In this document: piece by piece, positions 55,592-64,000 of the stretch
Layout: each line of letters opens with the position of its first letter
Position numbering within the stretch: position 1 is the first letter of the stretch
Assembly (NCBI GenBank): GCA_000146855.1
Contig: GL405246.1
Location: 1,735,438 to 1,799,437, forward strand
Origin: [Eubacterium] yurii subsp. margaretiae ATCC 43715
GTDB taxonomy: Bacteria > Bacillota > Clostridia > Peptostreptococcales > Filifactoraceae
DNA length: 64,000 bases
Direction: 5' to 3'
Program-made: the position numbers and the translations under genes
The notes under the pieces: model-generated
Databases searched by the model: none
Seen by the model: only the letters and a program-made list of their open reading frames with translations
Told to the model about the DNA's origin: nothing

Positions 55592-56263
55592 ATGGATAAA
55601 ATAACTAAGCAACTCATATCTCTATCTGAAGAAAAATACAAGCTTTTTCAAGAAAAACTTGTACCTGACAACAAATATGAGATATTAGGCATAAGAGTGC
55701 CTATTTTGAGAAATTTTGCCAAAAAAATGGAAGAAGATAACAAGATTAATTTTTTGCATTCTCTACCCCATAACTACTATGACGAAAATATACTACACAG
55801 CATATTAATTTCAAATATGAAAGACTATGATGACATCATTGCAAATCTTGAAACATTCCTGCCTTTTGTGGATAACTGGGCGGTCTGCGACTGTATATCG
55901 CCTAAGATTATGAAGAAGTATCCGGATAAATTCTACTCATTTATAGTGCAGTGTACAAAATCAAAGCATACTTACACTGTGAGATTCGCAGTAGATATGT
56001 TGTTACAGTTTTATTTGGATGAACAATTTGACGAAAGTCATCTTAGCCTTGTAAAAAATATAGTATCCGAAGAATATTATGTAAATATGGCAAAGGCATG
56101 GTATTTCAGCATAGCACTGGTAAAACAGTATGATACTGCGATAAAACTGATAGAAGAAAAATCAATGGACAAATTTGTCCAAAACAAGTCTATCCAAAAG
56201 GCAAGAGAAAGCTATAAGATAGATGACGAAACTAAAAAATATTTGTTAAATTTCAAAATTTAA
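55592..56263 (+). CDS. DNA alkylation repair glycosylase (AlkD-like)
   Basis: 223 residues from ATG 55592, which has GGTGAT upstream; a longer frame begins at 55508 but its extra 28 residues lack the family pattern and overlap a repeat-like terminus. The AlkD pattern is clear: YEILGIRVPILRNFAKKM, the HEAT-repeat segment LETFLPFVDNWAVCDCIS with the catalytic-site Trp and Asp, and KHTYTVRFAVDMLLQFY. AlkD removes alkylated bases without flipping them. It is followed by the dihydropyrimidinase gene 22 bases on. Confidence 0.85.
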   Translation: MDKITKQLISLSEEKYKLFQEKLVPDNKYEILGIRVPILRNFAKKMEEDNKINFLHSLPHNYYDENILHSILISNMKDYDDIIANLETFLPFVDNWAVCDCISPKIMKKYPDKFYSFIVQCTKSKHTYTVRFAVDMLLQFYLDEQFDESHLSLVKNIVSEEYYVNMAKAWYFSIALVKQYDTAIKLIEEKSMDKFVQNKSIQKARESYKIDDETKKYLLNFKI

Positions 56264-56285
56264 AAATTAATTTGGAGCATTAATT

Positions 56286-57665
56286 ATGAAAACACTGATT
56301 AAAAACGGAAATATAGTTACATCTTCTGAAACTTTTAAAGCAGATTTGCTGATAGAAGATGAGATAATAAAGGAAATAGGCATAATTGACGGATCTGTAG
56401 CTGATACAGTGATAGACGCCACAGGAAAATTTGTAATGCCGGGTGCAATAGACGCACATACTCATATGGCTCTTAGACAGTCTGAGCAGTTTACAAGTGT
56501 TGACAGTTTTTACACAGGAGGAGTGGCAGCAGCATGCGGAGGTACTACAACTATAGTAGACCATATAGCATTTTCACCTGCAGGCTCTCCACTTCATACA
56601 AGTATCAAGAGATACTATGAGCTTGCAAAGGACTGCGCTGTAGACTATTCCTTCCATGGAGTAATCCAATATGTTGATGACGAAATAATAAAAGAGCTTG
56701 AAAATCTTGTTTTAAACGAAGGAATTACAAGCTTTAAGGCATATAGTACCTACTCTTATCCAATGAATGACGAAGGATTTTTGAGAATACTTAAGAGTAT
56801 GAAAAAAACAGGCGGTATACTTACTGTTCACTGCGAAAATGACGGAATAACAAACTATCTTCAAAAGAAGTTTATAAGTGAAGGCAATACATCAGCAAAG
56901 TATCATCCGCTAAGCAGACCTAACAATGCAGAGGCTGAAACTGTAGCAAGACTTATACAAATAAGTGAGCTTGCTGACGACTCGAATCTATATATAGTGC
57001 ATACATCTGCAAAAGAGTCTCTCGATCAGATAAGACTTGGCAGAAAAAGAGGACTGAAAAATTTAAAGGTAGAAACTTGCCCTCAATATCTCTTGCTTAC
57101 AGATGAAGAATATGACAAGGACAATGCCGAGGCTCTAAAGTATATAATGGCTCCTCCTCTTAGAAAAAAAGAAGATAATGAAGCTCTCTGGACAGCTGTA
57201 CAGGATAATACTGTAGATGTGATAGCAACTGACCACTGCCCTTTCCACCATAGTCAAAAGCTTGAGGGCATGGACGCATTTAACAAGGCTCCCGGCGGTG
57301 TAGCAGGAGTTGAAGAAAGAGTAAGACTTATGTTTACTCATGGAGTATCTACTAATAAGATAAGTGAAAATCAATTTGTCAAACTGCTTTGCGAAAATCC
57401 TGCAAGGATATTTGGCATGTATCCTAAAAAAGGAACTCTTGCCATAGGAACAGATGCCGACATCATGATAATAGATCCTAATGAAAAAGATACTTTATCA
57501 AAACAAAACCTACACTCTGTTTGTGACTACAGTATATTTGAAGGTTTTGAAGTAAGTTGTAAAATACCTTATGTCTTACTTCGTGGAAAAGTCCTTGTAA
57601 AAGACGGCAAATTCTTAGGTGAAAAAGGATATGGCAATTTTATAAAGAGAAGTCCGAAAAAATAG
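56286..57665 (+). CDS. Dihydropyrimidinase/hydantoinase-type amidohydrolase
   Basis: 459 residues in the cyclic amidohydrolase family. The binuclear metal site is intact: H58 and H60 in DAHTHM, carboxylated K151 in SFKAYSTY, His in VHCEN and VHTSA, and Asp in ATDHCPF. GGVAGVEERVRLMFT and the final VLLRGKVLVKDGKF match dihydropyrimidinase. It hydrolyses dihydropyrimidines or hydantoins in pyrimidine or purine breakdown. GGAG stands just before the ATG. No other reductive pyrimidine genes (preA/preT, beta-ureidopropionase) are nearby, so the true substrate is uncertain. Confidence 0.88.
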   Translation: MKTLIKNGNIVTSSETFKADLLIEDEIIKEIGIIDGSVADTVIDATGKFVMPGAIDAHTHMALRQSEQFTSVDSFYTGGVAAACGGTTTIVDHIAFSPAGSPLHTSIKRYYELAKDCAVDYSFHGVIQYVDDEIIKELENLVLNEGITSFKAYSTYSYPMNDEGFLRILKSMKKTGGILTVHCENDGITNYLQKKFISEGNTSAKYHPLSRPNNAEAETVARLIQISELADDSNLYIVHTSAKESLDQIRLGRKRGLKNLKVETCPQYLLLTDEEYDKDNAEALKYIMAPPLRKKEDNEALWTAVQDNTVDVIATDHCPFHHSQKLEGMDAFNKAPGGVAGVEERVRLMFTHGVSTNKISENQFVKLLCENPARIFGMYPKKGTLAIGTDADIMIIDPNEKDTLSKQNLHSVCDYSIFEGFEVSCKIPYVLLRGKVLVKDGKFLGEKGYGNFIKRSPKK

Positions 57666-57675
57666 GATAAACACT

Positions 57676-57800
57676 TATACTAAAATCTAGTAGAAAAATG
57701 GATTATTTTATAAAAATTGATGCACTACAAGTCTATTAAAAAAAGACGTGCTAAAAAGTATCACCAGGATAGAATCCATAGTTTAAATAGAGTTTAGTAT
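57676..57800 (+). repeat. MITE-like repeat family A, copy 2
   Basis: Near-identical to 2474-2600 (about six differences in 125 bases). Left end TATACTAAAATCTAGTAGAA, right end ATAGTTTAAATAGAGTTTAGTAT. It sits between the dihydropyrimidinase stop and the mreC ribosome site, so it may be transcribed with either. Confidence 0.75.
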
Positions 57801-57824
57801 TGAGCAAATCAAGGAGAACCATAG

Positions 57825-58670
57825 ATGATAAATAAATGGATGAAAAATATCCGAAAGTACAAGTTGATAATAATAGCAGTTATAGTATTTTTGGTATTGT
57901 TCATAAGTCTGGCAACTTCAATGAGAAACAACAAAAGCGGTGCTGTCCAAAAGGGCGGATTTAATATAATATCATCAATATCAAATAAATTCGTCTCAAT
58001 TAGAGACAGTTTTTCAGGTAGTGCAAAGCAAAAGGAAATAGAACAACTGAAGGCTGAAAATGCAAAACTTAAGACTCAGCTTATAGAAAATACCATCTCA
58101 AAAGACAATCTTAAGCAACTCCAAGCTTTGCAAAAATCATTGAAATTTGTAACAGACAAAAATTCGAGTGCCTTCGTATCGGCTGATATAGTGGCTAAAA
58201 ACTCCGGCAACTACTACAAGACTTTTACCATTTCGGCTGGTTCAGCCCAAGGAGTAAAAACTGACTCAATAGTGGTAAATGGTGAAGGACTTGTGGGTAG
58301 AGTGTACGAGATTTCTAAAAACTACTGCAAGGCAATATCTATACTTGACAATAGAACTCCGATAAGCTTTGAAATAGTTGGCAGAAATAATGATACCGGA
58401 ATGATAATGCAGGATACTAAAGTGGTACAAATCAGTGACGAATCCCTTGTAAAAGGATATATGTTCGACTCCAACTCACCTGTAAAGGTCGGAGAAATGA
58501 TTACTACTTCAGGTCTTGGACTATATCCATCAGGAATACCTATAGGTAAGATAGAACAGGTAATACCTGATGATAAAAACATACTCAAATACGTTGTTGT
58601 CAGACCTTTTGTAGATTTTACAAATCTGAATAAGGTGATGATATTCAACAAAATAGATACGGAAAGTTAA
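57825..58670 (+). CDS. mreC: Rod shape-determining protein MreC
   Basis: 281 residues. One membrane helix (about 13-30), then a coiled coil (about 65-110, QKEIEQLKAENAKLKTQLIE) and the MreC beta-barrel domains with SAGSAQGVKTDSIVVNGEGLVGRV and ITTSGLGLYPSGIPIGKIEQV. MreC links the MreB-directed elongation machine to PBP2. AAGGAG precedes the ATG. It forms an operon with mreD and PBP2; mreB is not in this window. Confidence 0.92.
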   Translation: MINKWMKNIRKYKLIIIAVIVFLVLFISLATSMRNNKSGAVQKGGFNIISSISNKFVSIRDSFSGSAKQKEIEQLKAENAKLKTQLIENTISKDNLKQLQALQKSLKFVTDKNSSAFVSADIVAKNSGNYYKTFTISAGSAQGVKTDSIVVNGEGLVGRVYEISKNYCKAISILDNRTPISFEIVGRNNDTGMIMQDTKVVQISDESLVKGYMFDSNSPVKVGEMITTSGLGLYPSGIPIGKIEQVIPDDKNILKYVVVRPFVDFTNLNKVMIFNKIDTES

Positions 58671-58674
58671 GTTT

Positions 58675-59151
58675 ATGAAAAATATACTCAGCCTGATAAC
58701 AGGCATAGTTATAATTATTTTTTCAAATGTAATATTGAATTTTGCCAGCGTCTCCCCAAAAATAGAACCTATAGTAATATATGTTATAATGCTAGCTATA
58801 TTTTCCGAAAGTAATAAGTACTATCTGTATTTTTTAGGATTATTTTTCGGATTTTTGCAAGATGCGTCTGTAGGAAGATATTCATCCCTGTACGCAATAG
58901 CATTCCTGTTTATAATGATAGGTGGAGAACTAGTAAAACATAAGATTAGAAGAGAGTATTTTTTGGTATCTTTCTTCACTTGCCTGATTTTCGTGCTTTC
59001 ATCGACATTGTATTTCTCACTTCTTTCAGGCTCAACACTCTCACTAATGGAAATGACAAAGATAAATTTCATATATATAATAAAAACTATGGCTGTATGT
59101 AGTATCATACTACTCATACTGTGTAAGATAAAAGGAAGAGATAGAATATGA
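58675..59151 (+). CDS. mreD: Rod shape-determining protein MreD
   Basis: 158 residues with five membrane helices, MKNILSLITGIVIIIFSNVILNF at the start and LYFLGLFFGFLQDASVGRYSSLYAI in the middle, which is the MreD signature (GFLxD in the second half of the protein). It starts 4 bases after mreC and overlaps the PBP2 gene by 4 bases (ATGA-type coupling). Part of the cell-elongation complex. Confidence 0.88.
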   Translation: MKNILSLITGIVIIIFSNVILNFASVSPKIEPIVIYVIMLAIFSESNKYYLYFLGLFFGFLQDASVGRYSSLYAIAFLFIMIGGELVKHKIRREYFLVSFFTCLIFVLSSTLYFSLLSGSTLSLMEMTKINFIYIIKTMAVCSIILLILCKIKGRDRI

Positions 59152-62100
59152 AACCGGCTGATATAAACAATAGATTCAAATATATCTACGGTTTTATAGC
59201 CTTGGTATGTATCTTGATAATAATGAGAATACTTTTTTTGGGGATAGTAGAAAAGGAAAACTATAGAAGTATTGCTGAAGAAAGTATATACAAGGACATA
59301 ACCATACCTGCCCCTCGTGGAGAGATTCGTGATAAAAACGGAGTCCTCTTGGCAGGAAACAAGCCTATATTTACCGTAACTATATTAAAAAATGAAATAG
59401 AAAATTCAGTAAGTAACGCTAAGGAAAGAAAGTTAAAGATTAATGCGGTGTCTAAAAAAATATCAGACATCCTAAAGAAAAACAATGAAAGTATAGAGGA
59501 TAACTTTCCTATAAATATCACAAATGGAGCCTATACATTCATATTTGATGAAGACATCAAAAAATGGAAAAAAGACAATAATATTGACGAAAAAATGAAT
59601 GCCAAAGAAGCTTTTTATAAAATTGCCGATAATTTCTCCAAACAATCCGGCACTCCTATAGATAAAAATTCAAGCGTATTTGAAATTCAAAAGAGCTTAA
59701 ACGAGAATGGAATATATCCTCCTATATCTGTTACAGGCAGTATGGAATATACAAGGGCTCTTGACAAGGAACAATGGCTTGGCAACTATGGCATTAAAGA
59801 TACAAAAATTTCTGCCAAAGACGCCTTTGCAAAGATAAGAAAAAATAGGCTCATAGATGAAAAGCTGACAGATGCACAGGCAAGGGATATACTCATCATA
59901 GTGGATGCCATGCTGTCTAAAAAGTATCTCCAGTATGAACCTGCCCTAATTTCAAGAGACATAAGTCAAAAGACGGTAGCAATAATCGAAGAAAATATTG
60001 TAGCTCTTGATGGTGTAACAGTCCAAGTCGAACCTCTTAGATACTACCCTCAAGGCAATCTTGCTTCTCATATATTAGGTCAGATAGGAAAGATATCATC
60101 AAACGATGAAGCCTACCTTGAAGATGAAAGATATTCAAAATCAGACTATGTAGGTAAGTCAGGAATTGAATATGCCTTTGAAAAGCACCTTAAGGGAACA
60201 AATGGTTATGAAAGAGTGCTTGTGGACTCCGCAGGTAATAAGATAAAGGATATAGAGTCAAAAGAAGGTACTGCAGGAAATACCGTATATCTTTCAATTG
60301 ATGCAAAACTCCAAAAGGTTGCAGAAGCTTCACTTGAAAAGACACTCAAGACTCTCCAAGTCGGTGGAACATACGACAGCAAATGGGGAGATATGAAGAT
60401 GAGAGGGGCTACCAAGATATATAAAAATGCGAATGCAGGAGCAATTGTAGCACTTGATATAAAGACAGGAAAAGTCCTTGCCATGGCAAGTTACCCTTCT
60501 TATGATCCAAATATGTTTACGGATGGTCTAACACAGGCTCAACTAAAATCACTTGAACCTGAAAATCCTAATGACCCACTTTCTCCAAAACCTATGTTCA
60601 ATGCAGCAACCATGACAGCAGTACAACCGGGCTCAGTATTTAAGATGATTACGGCACTTGCCGGACTGGAAAATGGACTTGACCCCTACTATTCTATAGA
60701 AGATAAGGGTTTTATAGAAATAGGTGGAGTTCCTTTTGGTAACTGGCTTTGGAATCAGGAGAGAAAAACACAGGGCTTTGAAAATGTCGTAACGGCACTT
60801 AAAGACTCTAACAACTACTATTTCTACTGTATTTCAGTAGGATATAACTATGCTACTGACAAGAATATCCCTATGGGAGATATGAAAAACGGTACAACAA
60901 TACTTGATATGGCAAGAAAATTTGGTCTTGATAAAAAGACCGGACTTGAAATATATGAACTTAGCGGAAAAATTCCGGATCCTAAGACTAAATATCTTCA
61001 ACAACAACAATATATGAAGAGGGACATCACTTCCAAAATGGCTAATTATTTCAAGGATATTAATGCCAAAGCCAATGAAAAACAGTATGAAGAAAGAATA
61101 AAGACGATAATAAGCTGGACTGATGAAAATCCTTCAAGAGCAGAGATAATCAAAAGACTTGCAAATCTCAAGGTAAGATCTGAAAAACTTGAAGAAGTGG
61201 CTGACCTGCTTAAATATACCTACTTCAATCATGCCAACTGGACTACAGGAGACATATTCAATATGGCTATAGGACAAGGTGAGCATCAATATACACCTGT
61301 CCAAATAGCAAACTATATTTCAGCCATAGCAAATAACGGCTACCTAAATAAAGTATCCTTAGTCAATAAATTAGTCGAAAAACAAAGCGGAAAAGAGACA
61401 GTAATTCAGCCTGAAAGAGAGAAAATAGCTATATCAAATCCACAAAATTACTACTATATCCAACATGGTATGGTTGACGTTTCGGATGAAGGTACTGCAA
61501 AGGACATATTTGCCAAATTCCCTATAAAAGTTGCGGCAAAGACAGGTACAGCTGAAACTCAAGGTAAGATACCTACAAAGGACGAAGTGGCTTACTATAT
61601 GTCACATCTTGGATACTATGATGTAAAAAAAGATGATGTGCTTGCCCTAGCGAAAAAACTTAAAGCGCAATCTACAACAAAATACAAAGAAGAATACTAT
61701 ATCAAGTCGGCAATCTTGTCATTAAACAGAAGCTTGACTATAAATGACCTTGATACTTTCAAGGAGACTTATGGTGACTACTCTTGGTTTGTCGCCTATG
61801 CGCCTTATGATAAGCCAGAGATTGCAGTTGTTACCTTACTTTTCCAAGGTGGCTCCGGTGGACATGCAGGCCCTGCTACAAGGGACGTAATAGCTCAGTA
61901 CATGGGACTTAATAAGGAAGAAGTAAAGCTGAACGACGAAAAAGACAACTTGAAGATAAAAGTTGAGCAAGATCAAAGTAATACTCAGAAAAAGACTTAT
62001 AATTACGAAAACACATATACTCCAAATCAAAATAACTATTTGCAACAAAATCCTAATCCGTCTTATACTACTCCGGTAGAAGAAAAACCAAAGGTAGTAA

Positions 62101-62330
62101 ATACTCAACCTAAGAACAATACAAAGGTACAAAATCAAAACAATAATCCTCCAACGGTGAATACACCAACGGAAAAGAAGGAAAATACAAATCCACCTGT
62201 GCAAAATAACAATACCCAACCTGCACAGGAAGACAAGGCTCCTCCTGAAACAAAACCACCTAAGCAAGAGGAAGATCCTTCCGACAAGACTTACGATGGT
62301 GATGGTAATGGAGACTCTGTAATATTTTAA
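59148..62330 (+). CDS. mrdA: Penicillin-binding protein 2 (class B transpeptidase) with long C-terminal tail
   Basis: 1060 residues, far above the usual 650-720. N-terminal helix (about 13-32), pedestal domain, then the transpeptidase: active Ser496 in PGSVFK, SNN from Ser554 and KTG from Lys798. The SxxK-to-KTG distance (about 300) is long because of an inserted region near 615-690. After about residue 930 the protein is a low-complexity Asn/Gln/Pro/Thr tail with PVEEKPKVVNTQPKNN-like repeats and an acidic end. It cross-links peptidoglycan during rod elongation with MreC and MreD. rodA is not in the window. Confidence 0.9.
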   Translation: MKPADINNRFKYIYGFIALVCILIIMRILFLGIVEKENYRSIAEESIYKDITIPAPRGEIRDKNGVLLAGNKPIFTVTILKNEIENSVSNAKERKLKINAVSKKISDILKKNNESIEDNFPINITNGAYTFIFDEDIKKWKKDNNIDEKMNAKEAFYKIADNFSKQSGTPIDKNSSVFEIQKSLNENGIYPPISVTGSMEYTRALDKEQWLGNYGIKDTKISAKDAFAKIRKNRLIDEKLTDAQARDILIIVDAMLSKKYLQYEPALISRDISQKTVAIIEENIVALDGVTVQVEPLRYYPQGNLASHILGQIGKISSNDEAYLEDERYSKSDYVGKSGIEYAFEKHLKGTNGYERVLVDSAGNKIKDIESKEGTAGNTVYLSIDAKLQKVAEASLEKTLKTLQVGGTYDSKWGDMKMRGATKIYKNANAGAIVALDIKTGKVLAMASYPSYDPNMFTDGLTQAQLKSLEPENPNDPLSPKPMFNAATMTAVQPGSVFKMITALAGLENGLDPYYSIEDKGFIEIGGVPFGNWLWNQERKTQGFENVVTALKDSNNYYFYCISVGYNYATDKNIPMGDMKNGTTILDMARKFGLDKKTGLEIYELSGKIPDPKTKYLQQQQYMKRDITSKMANYFKDINAKANEKQYEERIKTIISWTDENPSRAEIIKRLANLKVRSEKLEEVADLLKYTYFNHANWTTGDIFNMAIGQGEHQYTPVQIANYISAIANNGYLNKVSLVNKLVEKQSGKETVIQPEREKIAISNPQNYYYIQHGMVDVSDEGTAKDIFAKFPIKVAAKTGTAETQGKIPTKDEVAYYMSHLGYYDVKKDDVLALAKKLKAQSTTKYKEEYYIKSAILSLNRSLTINDLDTFKETYGDYSWFVAYAPYDKPEIAVVTLLFQGGSGGHAGPATRDVIAQYMGLNKEEVKLNDEKDNLKIKVEQDQSNTQKKTYNYENTYTPNQNNYLQQNPNPSYTTPVEEKPKVVNTQPKNNTKVQNQNNNPPTVNTPTEKKENTNPPVQNNNTQPAQEDKAPPETKPPKQEEDPSDKTYDGDGNGDSVIF

Positions 62331-62353
62331 TTATGAAAAGGTGATAATGCAAT

Positions 62354-63220
62354 ATGAAGAAAAATAATCTAAAAAAATATATTATTTTAATATTGTTATT
62401 ATCATCTTTTTTTTACACAGTTTTTTCCTACGTTCAAAAGAGTTTTTTTCAAGTCTCAAATCACAATCTCCGGTTTCACTTCATTGACGTAGGACAAGGT
62501 GACAGCTCACTTATAATAACTCCAAGTGGCAAGACAGTCTTGATAGACGCAGGAGATGAGGCCCATGCCAAAAAGGTAGTAAACTATATAAGAGAACGAG
62601 GTATAGAAAAGCTTGATCTTGTAATAGCCACACATCCCGACGCAGACCATATAGGTGGAATGGACAAGGTGATTAAAAACTTTGATATAGATGTCTTTGC
62701 AATGCCTGATGTTTCAGCAAAAACAAATCAATATAAGCAGATACAAAGGGAGCTTAAGACAAAGAAGATGAAGGCAACAAGGCTGTATCAAGGAGATGAA
62801 GTACAAATTGATGACAATATCGACTTTGAAATACTCTCACCTGTGCGAGGCAAGAAATATGATGATACAAATGAATATTCCATAGTAGCAAAAATAGTTT
62901 ACAAAGATACAAGCTTCATACTAATGGGAGATGCGACTATGGAAAATGAGGTAGACATTATAAACAAGGTCCCTGATATTGATATAGATGTGCTCAAGCT
63001 AGGTCATCACGGCAGTTCCACATCTTCGTCAGACTACTTCATCACCAAGACATCTCCAAATATAGCGATTATTTCCTGTGGAAAAAACAACAAATACGGA
63101 CATCCACATCAGGAAGTAATGAGAGTGTTGAAAAAACATGGAGTAACACCCTATCGTACAGATGAGATGGGCGACATCGTAATAACAAGTGACGGCAAAG
63201 AGATAAAATATATTGATTAA
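62354..63220 (+). CDS. Exported metallo-beta-lactamase-fold protein resembling the ComEC C-terminal domain
   Basis: 288 residues. A hydrophobic N-terminal segment (about 8-26) exports or anchors it. The MBL fold follows: HFIDVGQGDSSLIITPSGK, THPDADHIGGMD with the metal-binding HxDxDH, LMGDATMENE, LGHHGS and YGHPHQEV. This DVGQGD / HPDADHIGG pattern is that of the DNase-like domain of ComEC. AGGTGAT lies 8 bases before the ATG. The comEC gene at 16889-18205 lacks this domain, so the pair may be a split ComEC. Follows PBP2 by 23 bases. Confidence 0.85.
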   Translation: MKKNNLKKYIILILLLSSFFYTVFSYVQKSFFQVSNHNLRFHFIDVGQGDSSLIITPSGKTVLIDAGDEAHAKKVVNYIRERGIEKLDLVIATHPDADHIGGMDKVIKNFDIDVFAMPDVSAKTNQYKQIQRELKTKKMKATRLYQGDEVQIDDNIDFEILSPVRGKKYDDTNEYSIVAKIVYKDTSFILMGDATMENEVDIINKVPDIDIDVLKLGHHGSSTSSSDYFITKTSPNIAIISCGKNNKYGHPHQEVMRVLKKHGVTPYRTDEMGDIVITSDGKEIKYID

Positions 63221-63512
63221 ATATTTGTTTTAATATCAATGCTCTCTCATTAATGGAATAATTTTATCTTTCAATCATAGTTATAGCAAAGCTAATTCTT
63301 AAATTTTTTCAAAAAAATATTTGACTTTGCACTTTGTGCATTTGTTCCTGCTTAACTGTTCTTGAGATACATTTATTCAAAATACCATAGATTATAAATA
63401 ATAATATCATTTATTGACATTATCATTTGATTTTTTAGCCAAAAAAATATAAATACTCACTATAAATTTTGAAACCAGCAATAATATACAAGGTATATGG
63501 AGGTGATACATC

Positions 63513-64000
63513 ATGAATATAGTAAAATACAAGAATAATCAAAGTCTTGAAGAAAAGATACAGATACTCTCTGATTCTGCCAAATATGATGTATCATGCT
63601 CTTCGAGCGGATCTAATAGGCAAAATAAGGGTGGACTTGGAAATGCACATGTTTCCGGAATATGCCATAGCTGGACAAGTGACGGCAGATGTGTATCTCT
63701 ACTGAAGATTTTGATGACAAATAAGTGCATATATGACTGCTCCTACTGTATCAACCGTAGCTCCAATACTGATATCAAAAGAGCAATATTTGACGTACAG
63801 GAAATTGTGGACTTGACGATTAACTTCTATAGAAGAAACTATATTGAAGGCTTGTTTTTGAGTAGCGGAGTATATAAAAGTCCAAATTACACTATGGAAC
63901 TTCTGTATCAAGTCGCATACAAACTTAGAGAAGAAGAAAATTTCAACGGATATATACACATGAAAGCCATACCGGGTGCAGATAAGTTGCTAATAGATAA
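63513..64000 (+). CDS. Putative DNA modification/repair radical SAM protein (partial, 5' end)
   Basis: The first 162 codons of a radical SAM protein running off the right edge. The iron-sulphur motif CIYDCSYC (CxxxCxxC) is at about 72-79, preceded by SGICHSWTSDGRCVSLLKILM and followed by GLFLSSGVYKSPNYTMELL. This matches the family of radical SAM proteins usually next to a uracil-DNA glycosylase-like partner (TIGR03915/TIGR03916 pair) of unknown DNA-related function. GGAGGTGAT lies 8 bases before the ATG. The partner gene would be just beyond the window. Confidence 0.8.
   Translation, partial: MNIVKYKNNQSLEEKIQILSDSAKYDVSCSSSGSNRQNKGGLGNAHVSGICHSWTSDGRCVSLLKILMTNKCIYDCSYCINRSSNTDIKRAIFDVQEIVDLTINFYRRNYIEGLFLSSGVYKSPNYTMELLYQVAYKLREEENFNGYIHMKAIPGADKLLID

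Overview
The window looks like a chromosome segment of an AT-rich, low-GC Gram-positive anaerobe of the class Clostridia, possibly a Peptostreptococcaceae-like organism. That placement rests on general character only: Firmicutes-type rpoB and rpoC, three S-layer-homology (SLH) surface proteins, strong AGGAGG-type ribosome sites, sigma-A promoters and a B. subtilis-like YjdF. No rRNA, tRNA, CRISPR array or complete transposase was seen.

Layout. 1-2.2 kb: the start of one SLH protein (running off the left edge) and a complete SLH/Ig-repeat protein, both on the minus strand. 3.1-10.4 kb: rpoC and rpoB behind a near-consensus promoter, without the usual ribosomal-protein neighbours; rpoB carries Asn where rifamycin-sensitive bacteria carry His (E. 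coli position 526). 11-18 kb: a secreted copper-amine-oxidase-N-domain protein, SbcC, a ROK sugar kinase whose 5' end looks frameshifted, and a ComEC channel half. 18-19.5 kb: flavodoxin and YjdF, the latter under a yjdF-motif riboswitch that can hide its Shine-Dalgarno sequence. 19.7-27 kb: an ECF-type S/T/ATPase set joined to two ABC half-transporters and a TetR gene with palindromic operators. This resembles siderophore or metallophore import loci and abuts the remnant of a large serine recombinase. 27.5-32 kb: a TetR / rifampicin-phosphotransferase-like / MATE operon, which is a second possible rifamycin link. 32-48 kb: many single or paired minus-strand genes (MerR-TipAS, YbjN-like, GrpB, methyltransferases, GNAT, XRE plus membrane partner, S66 peptidase, a large SLH protein, DUF4180, YgjV, TraX), with one plus-strand PLP decarboxylase. 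48-53.5 kb: a CPBP protein with a degenerate active site and a BlaI / M56 regulatory pair followed by exported or membrane proteins of unknown role. 54-64 kb, plus strand: a polyprenyl-phosphate sugar transferase, AlkD-like repair protein, dihydropyrimidinase, mreC-mreD-PBP2, an exported metallo-beta-lactamase-fold protein equivalent to the missing C-terminal half of ComEC, and the start of a radical SAM protein.

The intergenic regions hold several short non-coding repeat families with imperfect terminal inverted repeats (MITE-like, about 120-230 bp). The themes that connect genes are surface and cell-wall construction (SLH proteins, sugar transferase, MreCD-PBP2), drug and small-molecule handling (rpoB substitution, RPH-like enzyme, MATE, YjdF riboswitch, TipAS-type MerR) and a split competence machine. 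Function calls are from sequence reading alone; no database search was run.
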